Shown: positions 23,816 to 30,581 of the stretch, one piece after another
Layout of the letters: each line of letters begins with the position of its first letter
How positions within the stretch are numbered: position 1 is the stretch's first letter
Assembly: GCA_964617565.1 (NCBI GenBank)
Contig: CAZTYH010000034.1
Span: 1 to 30,581, forward strand
Length of the DNA stretch: 30,581 nucleotides
Origin: JAKJGV01 sp964617565
GTDB lineage: Bacteria; Verrucomicrobiota; Kiritimatiellia; CAIQIC01; JAGNIJ01
Reading direction: 5' to 3'
The notes under the pieces: model-generated
Seen by the model: only the letters and a program-made list of their open reading frames with translations
The model's database searches: none
What the model was told of the DNA's origin: nothing
Position numbers and translations under genes: made by a program

Positions 23816-25001
23816 CGCAAAACCAATTCGCGTATTGCACAGCTTTCCGCACCGGCTGGGCATGAGCCGTATCTGCACGACCGCCTGGCACGAAATTGAC
23901 AGCGTGGCCGAAGCGGGCGCGGAGATGTTCGTGCTGGCGGGCGATTCCGTGCGGCCCTTTGCACGTCCCGTAAACGACCAAAAAACGCTCACGTGGGGCC
24001 GTGTCCGCATACCGTATCGTTTGCTTGGCACCCGGCGCATGTGCATCCTTCACGACTGGATGGTTGCGCGCCGGCTGTCTGCCCTGGCCGGGCGAATTGA
24101 CATCATTCACGCGTGGCCGCTCGGCGCGCTGCGGACGATTGAGGCGGCTCATCGCCTCGGCATTCCCGTGGCAATGGAGCGCTGCAACGCCCACACGCGC
24201 TTTGCATACAGGGTGGTTCGCGAGGAATGCGAGCGCATCGGGGTCCCCTTGCCCCCGGGACATGAACACGCATACGATGAGAGGATATTGAGGCGCGAGG
24301 AGGAGGAATATCGAGCGGCAGACGCCATTCTGTGTCCGTCGGATTTTGTGGCCAAAACGTTTGTGGATGAAGGATTCCCTGCCGATAAATTGCATCGCTT
24401 CATTTACGGCGTGGACGATAAGCGATTTTTCCCGGCCGCGGAGCGCCGCGAGCCGCAGCGCGGACTGAAAATGATTTACGTGGGCGTATGCGCCGTGCGG
24501 AAGGGGTTGCATTTTGCGCTGGAGGCGTGGCTGCAATCTCCCGCGTGCAAGGAAGGCCGATTCCTGGTGGCCGGTGATTTCATTCCGGCGTACCGCGAGA
24601 AACTGGAGCCGATGCTGGCGCATCCCAGCGTGGAAGTCCTGGGGCACCGCAACGACATTCCCGAGTTGATGCGCGATTGCGACCTCTTCATTCTGCCCAG
24701 CATCGAAGAGGGGTTCGGACTGGTCTGCACCGAGGCGATGGCCAGCGGCTGCGTGCCGCTGGTCTCCGATGCCTGCACGGAACTGTGCCGTCACATGCAG
24801 AACGCTCTTGTGCATACGGTGGGCGACGTGGCCGCAATGGCCGCGCACATTACTTCCATGCACCAGGATCGCAAGCTCCTCGCGCGATTGCGCGAACAGG
24901 GATTGAAAGATACGCCTTCACTCACATGGGCGGCGGCAGGCAGGAGCCTTGTTCAGGCGTACAAGGACATAATCAAACTTCATTCGCGGGGCCGACAATG
25001 A
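23808..25001 (+). CDS. GT4 family glycosyltransferase
   Basis: A 397-residue GT-B glycosyltransferase. The N-terminal domain starts IRVLHSFPHRLGMSRICTTA; DIIHAWPLGALRTIEAAHRL and AILCPSDFVAKTFVDEGFPAD lead to the hinge, and the C-terminal donor domain has MIYVGVCAVRKGLHFALEAW and LFILPSIEEGFGLVCTEAMASGCVPLVS, the GT4 E-x7-E block. It retains configuration and uses a nucleotide-sugar donor that is not identifiable. The start overlaps asnB by 8 bases (ATGAGTGA), and its own stop overlaps the next gene by ATGA. Confidence 0.88.
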   Translation: MSDAKPIRVLHSFPHRLGMSRICTTAWHEIDSVAEAGAEMFVLAGDSVRPFARPVNDQKTLTWGRVRIPYRLLGTRRMCILHDWMVARRLSALAGRIDIIHAWPLGALRTIEAAHRLGIPVAMERCNAHTRFAYRVVREECERIGVPLPPGHEHAYDERILRREEEEYRAADAILCPSDFVAKTFVDEGFPADKLHRFIYGVDDKRFFPAAERREPQRGLKMIYVGVCAVRKGLHFALEAWLQSPACKEGRFLVAGDFIPAYREKLEPMLAHPSVEVLGHRNDIPELMRDCDLFILPSIEEGFGLVCTEAMASGCVPLVSDACTELCRHMQNALVHTVGDVAAMAAHITSMHQDRKLLARLREQGLKDTPSLTWAAAGRSLVQAYKDIIKLHSRGRQ

Positions 25002-25930
25002 AATACGGTGTTTTGAGATATTCTTATTCGAACAACATCGGCGATGAGATGCAGTCCATCGCCGCGCAATGCTTTTTGCCGCGGGTGGACGTGACCATCG
25101 AGCGCGACCGCCTGCACTGGTACAAGGATAACGGGCCAATCACGGTTCCGTTCAATGGCTGGTTCACGCGGCCGGCGTTTCCGGCATGCTGGCCGCCGCC
25201 GCCGAATCTCCGGCCCCTCTTTGTTTCGTGGTATGCGGTGGTGCCGGAAGCGCTGATCAACGAACGCACCGCCGGTTACTTCAAACAATATGAGCCAATC
25301 GGGTGCCGGAGCCTGCCGACCATCAAGTGCTTCGAACAGGTCGGTGTTTCCGCTTATCACTCTGGCTGCCTCACGCTGACTTTGCCGGAAAGTCGCGCCG
25401 AAAGAACGGACGACATTTACATCGTGGATGCGGATCCCGCGCTCGTGGAGAAGGTCGTTCCCGAATCCGTCCGGGCCCGGGCAAAGTATCTCAGTCACTT
25501 GACACCGACTGGACAGTTGACCTCCGATACCGGTTGGTCCGTCCTCGATTTTTATCTGAAGGTGTGGAACCGGCTGGACCGGAACATGACGCGGATGCGC
25601 GCGCATCGAGAACGATTGCTGGTGCGCCGTCACGAGCAGCGCATGGCGATGGCGCGGGAGCGGCTTGCGGTATACGCGCGCGCCAGGCTGGTAATCACCG
25701 GCCTGCTGCATTGCTCCATGCCGTGCCTCGCGCTGGGAACGCCGGTGGTGTTGTTAAAACCGGATCTGGATGAAAATCCAAGGTTTGATGGGCTTAAGGA
25801 ATTGGTACGTTATCGAAGTTCCGGCAGGGATGGTCTCAATATCAACTGGGAAAGGCCTGGACCGAACGACGATGCGTACAAGGCTTTTGCCGAAAAGCTT
25901 TCCAGAACAATGCGCGCGGCGCTTTCCTGA
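24998..25930 (+). CDS. Polysaccharide pyruvyl transferase family protein
   Basis: A 310-residue protein of the WcaK/CsaB family. The N-terminal YGVLRYSYSNNIGDEMQSIAA matches the family's GNxGDE-type loop, and the second half has ERLAVYARARLVITGLLHCSMPCLALGTPVVLLKP, the conserved R-x-H-like donor region (here LLHCSMPCLALGTPV). Members add a pyruvate ketal from phosphoenolpyruvate to sugars, but the fold is also used for glycosyl transfer, so ketal formation is only probable. The ATGA overlap ties it to the GT4 gene. A second family member follows in the operon (28518). Confidence 0.82.
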   Translation: MKYGVLRYSYSNNIGDEMQSIAAQCFLPRVDVTIERDRLHWYKDNGPITVPFNGWFTRPAFPACWPPPPNLRPLFVSWYAVVPEALINERTAGYFKQYEPIGCRSLPTIKCFEQVGVSAYHSGCLTLTLPESRAERTDDIYIVDADPALVEKVVPESVRARAKYLSHLTPTGQLTSDTGWSVLDFYLKVWNRLDRNMTRMRAHRERLLVRRHEQRMAMARERLAVYARARLVITGLLHCSMPCLALGTPVVLLKPDLDENPRFDGLKELVRYRSSGRDGLNINWERPGPNDDAYKAFAEKLSRTMRAALS

Positions 25931-25945
25931 GCGGAGAAAACGACC

Positions 25946-27178
25946 TTGCTTCAAATCAGAAATATCAAAGTGGAACCCGATGGCGACGGCTATCGGTTGT
26001 GCGGGCAAATCAATTGCAAGGCGGATCGCCGCCTTGACGGGCAGGAGGTATGGTGGAGTTCGTCGCAGATATCTCCAGGGGTGGTCTCACATTCTGCCGA
26101 TCCGTTTGTTGCAGCGCTGCTGCTTCCGTCTATGCGTCTCGGGTTGCCCCTGCATGTCGAGGGCACGATCTCAATTCGCTTGCGCTCAAATCTCAAGCGC
26201 ATCATGGAGTTGCTGCATGGTTGGTGGCCTGAAATGAAGATTGTCGAAGTACAGGCCTCCGGGCATGCCGAAGCCGCAAACCCACCGAGCTCATCGCGGG
26301 GGCGCGCCTCATTCTTCAGCGGCGGTGTGGATGCCTTTTATACCTTGCTGGATCATACTGCCCGCGCAGCCGACGGCGAACCGCGCCTGACGCATATGGT
26401 GTTTGTCCGCGGATTCGACATCCATCTCAGCCGCGATCACGCGATATGGAACAAGGCGCTCGCAAATGCGCGGGAAGTGGCGAGAGAAACCTCGCTGAAA
26501 CTGGTCACCCTTTCGACCAATATTCGCCAGCTTGGAAATCCGATCGTGCAATGGGACAACCTTCACGGCGCCTGTCTCGGCAGCGTAGCGCTGGCGTTAC
26601 AGGAGACGCTTGGAACCATCTATATTCCATCAAGCCCTCGACGGGAGAACGCGCCATGGGGTTCTCACCCGATGCTGGATCCTCTCTGGAGCAATGAGGA
26701 TATTGAAGTGATTTATGACAACCGGGGCGGAGGGCGCCTGCACAAGGTGCTTGGCCTGGCCGATTCCGATCTTGCGTTGAAATATCTCCGTGTGTGTCAC
26801 GAGAATCCGCTTGGGGCTTTCAACTGCGGAAAGTGCGAAAAGTGCATCCGGACCATGGTGGAACTGCGCGTGGCAGGCGCCATGGATAGATGTCACGCCT
26901 TTGCCGTGCCGCTCGACCTGGGACGGGTTTCGCGGATGTTTCTTCACAACACGCGGTATGCCATGGAGTGCCTCGAGGAATTGCAGCGTACGAACCGCGA
27001 TCTGCCGTTGCAAAGGGCGATAGAGGAATCCATACGCCGAAGCGATGCCGGCGAATCACCATGGCGGCGCCAGGCCCGGCATTTCCGCTCGTCCATGCGT
27101 AACGGACTGGCGCGACTGGATGACCGCTGCTTTGCCGGGGCGCTCCATCGCCTTTACCGAAGATTGCTTCATCCCTGA
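25946..27178 (+). CDS. QueC/ExsB-like PP-loop protein with zinc-type cysteines
   Basis: A 410-residue protein not assigned to a named family by eye. A PP-loop for ATP is visible at ASFFSGGVDAFYTLLDH (Ser125-Gly-Gly-Val-Asp129), and C294-x2-C297-x2-C300 in FNCGKCEKCIRTMVE forms a likely zinc site. This order resembles 7-cyano-7-deazaguanine synthase (QueC) and other adenylating amide/nitrile-forming or tRNA-modifying enzymes. About 110 residues before the loop and the C-terminal about 90 residues are not recognised. Position inside the operon, between a pyruvyl-transferase-family gene and the polymerase, suggests ATP-driven modification of the polysaccharide. The start is TTG 25946 with GGAG 9 bases upstream. 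Confidence 0.75.
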   Translation: MLQIRNIKVEPDGDGYRLCGQINCKADRRLDGQEVWWSSSQISPGVVSHSADPFVAALLLPSMRLGLPLHVEGTISIRLRSNLKRIMELLHGWWPEMKIVEVQASGHAEAANPPSSSRGRASFFSGGVDAFYTLLDHTARAADGEPRLTHMVFVRGFDIHLSRDHAIWNKALANAREVARETSLKLVTLSTNIRQLGNPIVQWDNLHGACLGSVALALQETLGTIYIPSSPRRENAPWGSHPMLDPLWSNEDIEVIYDNRGGGRLHKVLGLADSDLALKYLRVCHENPLGAFNCGKCEKCIRTMVELRVAGAMDRCHAFAVPLDLGRVSRMFLHNTRYAMECLEELQRTNRDLPLQRAIEESIRRSDAGESPWRRQARHFRSSMRNGLARLDDRCFAGALHRLYRRLLHP

Positions 27179-27189
27179 TTGAGAAACCG

Positions 27190-28521
27190 ATGACGGCCAT
27201 TGGCGCATTTCTGACGTTCCTGTTCTGCATGGCGGTTGCGACCCTGCCGAGGCGGTGGGTTGCAACGGCGTATCTCGCCGCCGTCCTCTACATCACGCAG
27301 GGGCAGGCGGTGGATATTTTCGGCTTCAATTTCATGGCTATTCGTTTCGTGGAGCTCACGGCGTTCCTGCGTGTGCTTTTTCGCCATGAGTTGCCCGCGG
27401 GCAAGCTCCTGAAGATGGACCGATGGCTGATCGCGGCGCTCGTTTCGTACGTGGTGGTCTTTACGCTGCGGACGGGTGAAATCAACAAGTATCAGATCGG
27501 CCTGATGGTGGACGGCCTCCTTGTTTATTTCGTATTCCGCGGATTGTTCGCGGACTGGGACGACTTCCGTTTCTTTATGAAAGGAGCCGTGGTCCTGCTG
27601 GTTCCATTTGCGTTCCTGATGGAATATGAGTCGCACGTGGGGCGCAATCTTTTTGCCGTTATGGGCGGGGTTCCCGAAACGCCGGTCTTTCGAACCGGCC
27701 ACTATCGTTGCCAGGCAAGTTTCCGGCATGCGATCACGGCCGGCACGGTCGGCGCCACTTTTCTTCCTTTGTGTGTGGGCTTTCTCTTTCAGAAATCTTC
27801 GAGAGGATGGGCTCTGCTGGGCGTGGTGGCGTGCGGGACAATCGTGTTTGCCTCTCATTCCAGCGGGCCGCTGATGGCAGCCGTAATTGCGATTGCGGGT
27901 TGGGGGTGTTGGCGATTTCGACAAAAGATGCATTGGGTGCGGCGCGGCATCCTCGCGACGATCATCGCATTGCACCTGGCCATGAGCCGTCCCGTCTGGT
28001 TCATTTTCGACCGCATCAGCGGGATCCTGGGCGGTGACGGGTGGCATCGCTCTATTTTGATTGACCGGTTTGTGCGGAATTTCGGCGAGTGGTGTTTTTT
28101 CGGCATGCCCATGAGCAATACGGCGGAATGGGCGGCAACGGTAACGAAGTTCGGCTACGTGGATATGACCAATCACTATGTTTCGCTGGGCGTGAACGGG
28201 GGACTGATCTCGCTGGTGTTTTTTGTGGGGATGCTCGTGTACTGTCTCAAGCAGGTGGGTCGCGGATTGCGCGTTGTTCGCGATGCGGGACCGGGAATGG
28301 CCATGCATGAACCGATCCTGTGGGGCGTTGGCGTTGTCATTGTGACCCATGCGCTTAATCTGTTGTCCGTCAGCTATTGGGACCAGTCATACGTGATTTG
28401 GTACCTGCACCTTGCGGCAGCCGCAAGTCTCGGGCGTTATGCCGAGCAGGGGTATGAGCTTCCTGTCGCGGAAGAAAACCCGGCATCCGCTCAGCCTTTC
28501 GAATTCGGAGAACTTCATTGA
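27190..28521 (+). CDS. Wzy-like O-antigen polymerase/ligase family membrane protein
   Basis: A 443-residue protein with about ten to eleven hydrophobic helices. Segments include FLTFLFCMAVATLP, WLIAALVSYVVVFTL, GAVVLLVPFAFLME, WALLGVVACGTIVFASHSSGPLMAAVIAIAG, GILATIIALHLAM and GLISLVFFVGMLVY. A large periplasmic loop (FHAITA to HWVRR and the segment with ILIDRFVRNFGEWCFFGM) fits the Wzy/O-antigen ligase pattern. It probably polymerises undecaprenyl-linked repeat units in the periplasm together with the Wzc-like protein. Sequence conservation in this family is low, so the call rests on topology and context. No Wzx flippase is adjacent. Its stop overlaps the following TTG start. Confidence 0.72.
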   Translation: MTAIGAFLTFLFCMAVATLPRRWVATAYLAAVLYITQGQAVDIFGFNFMAIRFVELTAFLRVLFRHELPAGKLLKMDRWLIAALVSYVVVFTLRTGEINKYQIGLMVDGLLVYFVFRGLFADWDDFRFFMKGAVVLLVPFAFLMEYESHVGRNLFAVMGGVPETPVFRTGHYRCQASFRHAITAGTVGATFLPLCVGFLFQKSSRGWALLGVVACGTIVFASHSSGPLMAAVIAIAGWGCWRFRQKMHWVRRGILATIIALHLAMSRPVWFIFDRISGILGGDGWHRSILIDRFVRNFGEWCFFGMPMSNTAEWAATVTKFGYVDMTNHYVSLGVNGGLISLVFFVGMLVYCLKQVGRGLRVVRDAGPGMAMHEPILWGVGVVIVTHALNLLSVSYWDQSYVIWYLHLAAAASLGRYAEQGYELPVAEENPASAQPFEFGELH

Positions 28522-29834
28522 CCGGCACCGCAAACACGGAAAGCGGCGGTCCCGTGACGCTGTCGCTCCTCGGGGTAACGCGCAAAACGGATAATTATGG
28601 CGTGCGCGTACTGCTTAGTTCAGCGATAGATCTGCTGTCGTCTGTCCATCCCGGCGCAGAAATCATTCTGCTCGATTACGGTCGCGAATCGCAGAGTTGG
28701 CGGGAACAAACGCCCGCGGGGGAGCGGACGGTGCGGCTCGTTAACCTGCGTTTCAGTTGGCGGTTTTTTCTTCCGAACAACATCTTCAGATTGCTCTTTA
28801 TTGTGCTTTTGTCCCGCGCGTTGCCGGAGGCGATCCGCCATCGGCTCTGGTCGAAAAACCCCTGGCTCCGCGAGGTGCTTTCCGCGTCCGCGCATTTCTC
28901 GCTGGCCGGCGGAGACAGCTTCAGCGATATCTACGGCTTGCGCCGCTTCCTTTATGTATCGCTGCCGCAGCTTCTCGTCCTGTTGATGCACCGGCCCCTG
29001 GTTTTGCTCCCCCAGACATACGGACCGTTCGGGAGTCTTCCATCTCGATTCGTTGCGCGCTGGATTCTGCGCCGGGCATGCCGCGTTTTTTCGCGCGACG
29101 AAGAGGGCGTCGAAATCATACGGAAACTGGTTGGAACACGGGGTCCGTCCGTGACGTTTGTGCCCGATCTTGGATTCTGCATGGAGCCCGGAAGTCTTGA
29201 CGCATCCATTCGGGAAGAACTGGGCGCCTTGCACAAGTCCGGATCCCTGGTCGGCTTGAATATCAGCAGTCTTCTCTGGATGGGCGGTTATACCGGCGAC
29301 AACATGTTCGGCCTGAAAGAATCCTATCCCGCGCTTACCCGATCGCTGGTGGAATATCTTGTGAAAGAACTCGGCGTGCGCGTGTTGTTCGTTCCGCACG
29401 TATGTGGGGGGGCGCACAGCCAGGAGGACGAAACGAGAATATGCAGAAGCTTACTGGCCGAGATGGAGCCGCGATTCGGCGAACGCATCGTGTACTTGGA
29501 TTATGCGCTCGATCATCGGCAGATGAAAAGCATGATCGGTCAATGCGATATCTTTATCGGCTCGCGCATGCATGCCTGTATCGCGGCGGTGTCGCAGGGT
29601 GTGCCCGCTGCGTGTCTCGCATACAGCGCGAAATTTGAGGGCGCCATGCGACCGGTTCAGGCCGGTGTGCGCGTAGCGGATCTGCGTCGCGCCGGAATCT
29701 CCGATGTGAAAGAACTCTGCGGCGACGTTTTTCGCAATCGCGAGAAGCTGAGAAGCGAACTGGCACGGACAATCCCCGCGATCCGCGATGCGGTGCGGGG
29801 GCAGGTTGCGGACCTTCCGTTTGCCTGGTCCTGA
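28518..29834 (+). CDS. Second polysaccharide pyruvyl transferase family protein
   Basis: A 438-residue member of the WcaK-like family. The start region LSLLGVTRKTDNYGVRVLLSSAI is the donor-side loop. PLVLLPQTYGPFGSLPSRFVARWILRRA and CRVFSRDEEGVEIIRKLVG are strong family blocks, and CDIFIGSRMHACIAAVSQGVPAACLAYSAKFEG is the hallmark C-terminal R-M-H-x3 region. It probably transfers pyruvate to a sugar of the same polymer, or acts as a glycosyltransferase with this fold. The start is TTG 28518, sharing bases with the upstream stop, with GGAG (28507-28510) 7 bases before it. Last gene of the coupled operon. Confidence 0.87.
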   Translation: MTGTANTESGGPVTLSLLGVTRKTDNYGVRVLLSSAIDLLSSVHPGAEIILLDYGRESQSWREQTPAGERTVRLVNLRFSWRFFLPNNIFRLLFIVLLSRALPEAIRHRLWSKNPWLREVLSASAHFSLAGGDSFSDIYGLRRFLYVSLPQLLVLLMHRPLVLLPQTYGPFGSLPSRFVARWILRRACRVFSRDEEGVEIIRKLVGTRGPSVTFVPDLGFCMEPGSLDASIREELGALHKSGSLVGLNISSLLWMGGYTGDNMFGLKESYPALTRSLVEYLVKELGVRVLFVPHVCGGAHSQEDETRICRSLLAEMEPRFGERIVYLDYALDHRQMKSMIGQCDIFIGSRMHACIAAVSQGVPAACLAYSAKFEGAMRPVQAGVRVADLRRAGISDVKELCGDVFRNREKLRSELARTIPAIRDAVRGQVADLPFAWS

Positions 29835-29977
29835 TAACCCATTGAGCTTGCGCAAGAAACGTATTAAAGGCGGGGAAGGCCAGGATTGGCCCGCAAGAAT
29901 ATAGCTCTCTTCGCATGCCGATTGGCACATTTCATGATAGAATAAATATGCGGATTCTTGTTTGAAGGGAGCAGCAT

Positions 29978-30581
29978 ATGAATAAAGGGAAAAGAATCGG
30001 CATCATCCTTGGGGCGATCCTCGGCCTGATTATGCACGCCGGTGCCGCGGAGTATTTCCTTGATGCATCGGCCGCCGGAGCGAACAACGGCACCTCTTGG
30101 GAAAATGCGTGGAAAGACACGACGGATATCAACTGGTCTGCGATTGGAAGCGGCGACCGGCTCTGGATCCGGGGAGGGAATTACTCCCAGTTAAAGATCG
30201 TCAGCAAGAGAGGGGTAACCGTTCAGATTTCGCCGGACGCAGTTCAGCAAGCGGTGTTTTCGAGCACGGTAGCATCCGAATTATATGATGTGGACGACGC
30301 CCTCATTGATGGGTTGCTTAACGGCCAGCCCATGTTCAGGTTGACCGGAAGTCCGGATATTTATACCGCGGCGGGCACCGTGTTCCGATTGCGACATTGC
30401 CAGAACACCACGCTCCGCGGGATAGAGGTTGAGCGCTCAGCGCTCTACCAGCTTGATGAAGCTCCCGTCCATGGAATAGCCCTGAACAATTCAAGCGCTC
30501 CCGCCAACGACTTTATAATCATCGAGCATTGTTATCTTCATCATCTCACGGCGGACGGCATCAACATCAATACGGCCGGCG
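29978..30581 (+). CDS. Secreted parallel beta-helix protein, 5' part
   Basis: An open frame with no stop up to the window end (201 complete codons). It begins with a signal peptide (KRIGIILGAILGLIMHAGAA, cleavage probably after AGA). The mature start EYFLDASAAGANNGTSWENA with later GSGDRLWIRGGNYSQL matches the lead of right-handed beta-helix proteins, whose first lines are often YxDxxxGxDxNNGTSW. Later turns show TTLRGIEVERSA and DFIIIEHCYLHHLTADGININTAG, typical parallel beta-helix coils. Such proteins are often polysaccharide lyases, glycosidases or surface adhesins; the catalytic part is not visible. It is separated from the operon by 143 bases, so it may be regulated separately. AGGGAG (29967-29972) precedes ATG 29978. 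Confidence 0.8.
   Translation, partial: MNKGKRIGIILGAILGLIMHAGAAEYFLDASAAGANNGTSWENAWKDTTDINWSAIGSGDRLWIRGGNYSQLKIVSKRGVTVQISPDAVQQAVFSSTVASELYDVDDALIDGLLNGQPMFRLTGSPDIYTAAGTVFRLRHCQNTTLRGIEVERSALYQLDEAPVHGIALNNSSAPANDFIIIEHCYLHHLTADGININTAG

Noticed and set aside
9086..29834. Exosortase (XrtA) or PEP-CTERM gene within the locus
   Set aside because: Several genes resemble exosortase-associated families, but no protein here has exosortase helices with the Cys/Arg/His motifs and none ends in PEP plus helix plus basic tail.
29922..29940. Sigma-54-like site TTGGCAC before the beta-helix gene
   Set aside because: The -24 part fits but the -12 position reads ATGA rather than TTGC.
1..30581. CRISPR array, rRNA or tRNA genes
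   Set aside because: No regularly spaced direct repeats and no recognisable tRNA or rRNA sequence was seen on either strand.

Overview
This 30.6 kb window (roughly 55-60% G+C by eye) is a bacterial chromosome segment from a Gram-negative (diderm) organism: it carries a Wza-type outer-membrane export lipoprotein, a Wzc/Wzz-type protein and a small outer-membrane beta-barrel protein. The gene mix, a symporter with a small membrane partner, and an AT-rich intergenic element built from TTCGAA/TTCGGATTT words together suggest the Planctomycetes-Verrucomicrobia-Kiritimatiellota area. That placement is an inference, not proven. One run of 100 Ns flanked by an exact 55-base duplication shows the sequence is a scaffolded short-read assembly, probably a metagenome bin.

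Layout. (1) 1-517: the 3' part of an integron-type tyrosine recombinase (IntI), cut by the window edge. (2) 555-3737: the conserved rpmH-rnpA-yidD-yidC-khpB/jag block (ribosome, RNase P, membrane-protein insertion), compact and partly overlapping, behind a good sigma-70-like promoter. (3) 3738-5679: an AT-rich interspersed repeat, then glpD (aerobic glycerol-3-phosphate dehydrogenase) closed by a strong bidirectional terminator. (4) 5718-8682: a minus-strand outer-membrane beta-barrel protein gene, and on the plus strand a small three-helix membrane protein coupled to a large sodium:solute symporter with a soluble C-terminal extension. (5) 8683-9085: a regulatory gap with a candidate extended -10 promoter. 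(6) 9086-29834: a 17-gene exopolysaccharide operon. Many of its genes overlap by ATGA or a similar few bases, so they are very likely translationally coupled. (7) 29978-end: the start of a secreted beta-helix protein, cut by the right edge.

How the polysaccharide genes fit together. A sugar transferase with a degenerate GGDEF-like N-terminal domain probably starts the lipid-linked unit. A WbpB/WbpD/WbpE-like trio (dehydrogenase, N-acetyltransferase, aminotransferase) points to a 2,3-diacetamido uronic acid in the repeat unit. Four glycosyltransferase domains extend it, one of them fused to a deacetylase domain. A second deacetylase, a FemAB/GNAT-like aminoacyl-type transferase, an AsnB-like glutamine amidotransferase, two pyruvyl-transferase-family proteins and a QueC-like PP-loop protein look like decoration enzymes. 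A Wzy-like membrane protein would polymerise, and the Wza- and Wzc-like proteins export. No Wzx flippase, UDP-sugar 6-dehydrogenase or exosortase is visible here, so the locus either continues outside the window or relies on genes elsewhere.

The most interesting leads are the PP-loop protein embedded between two pyruvyl-transferase-family genes, the degenerate GGDEF-sugar transferase fusion, and the deacetylase-glycosyltransferase fusion. The apparent break in asnB is an assembly artefact.
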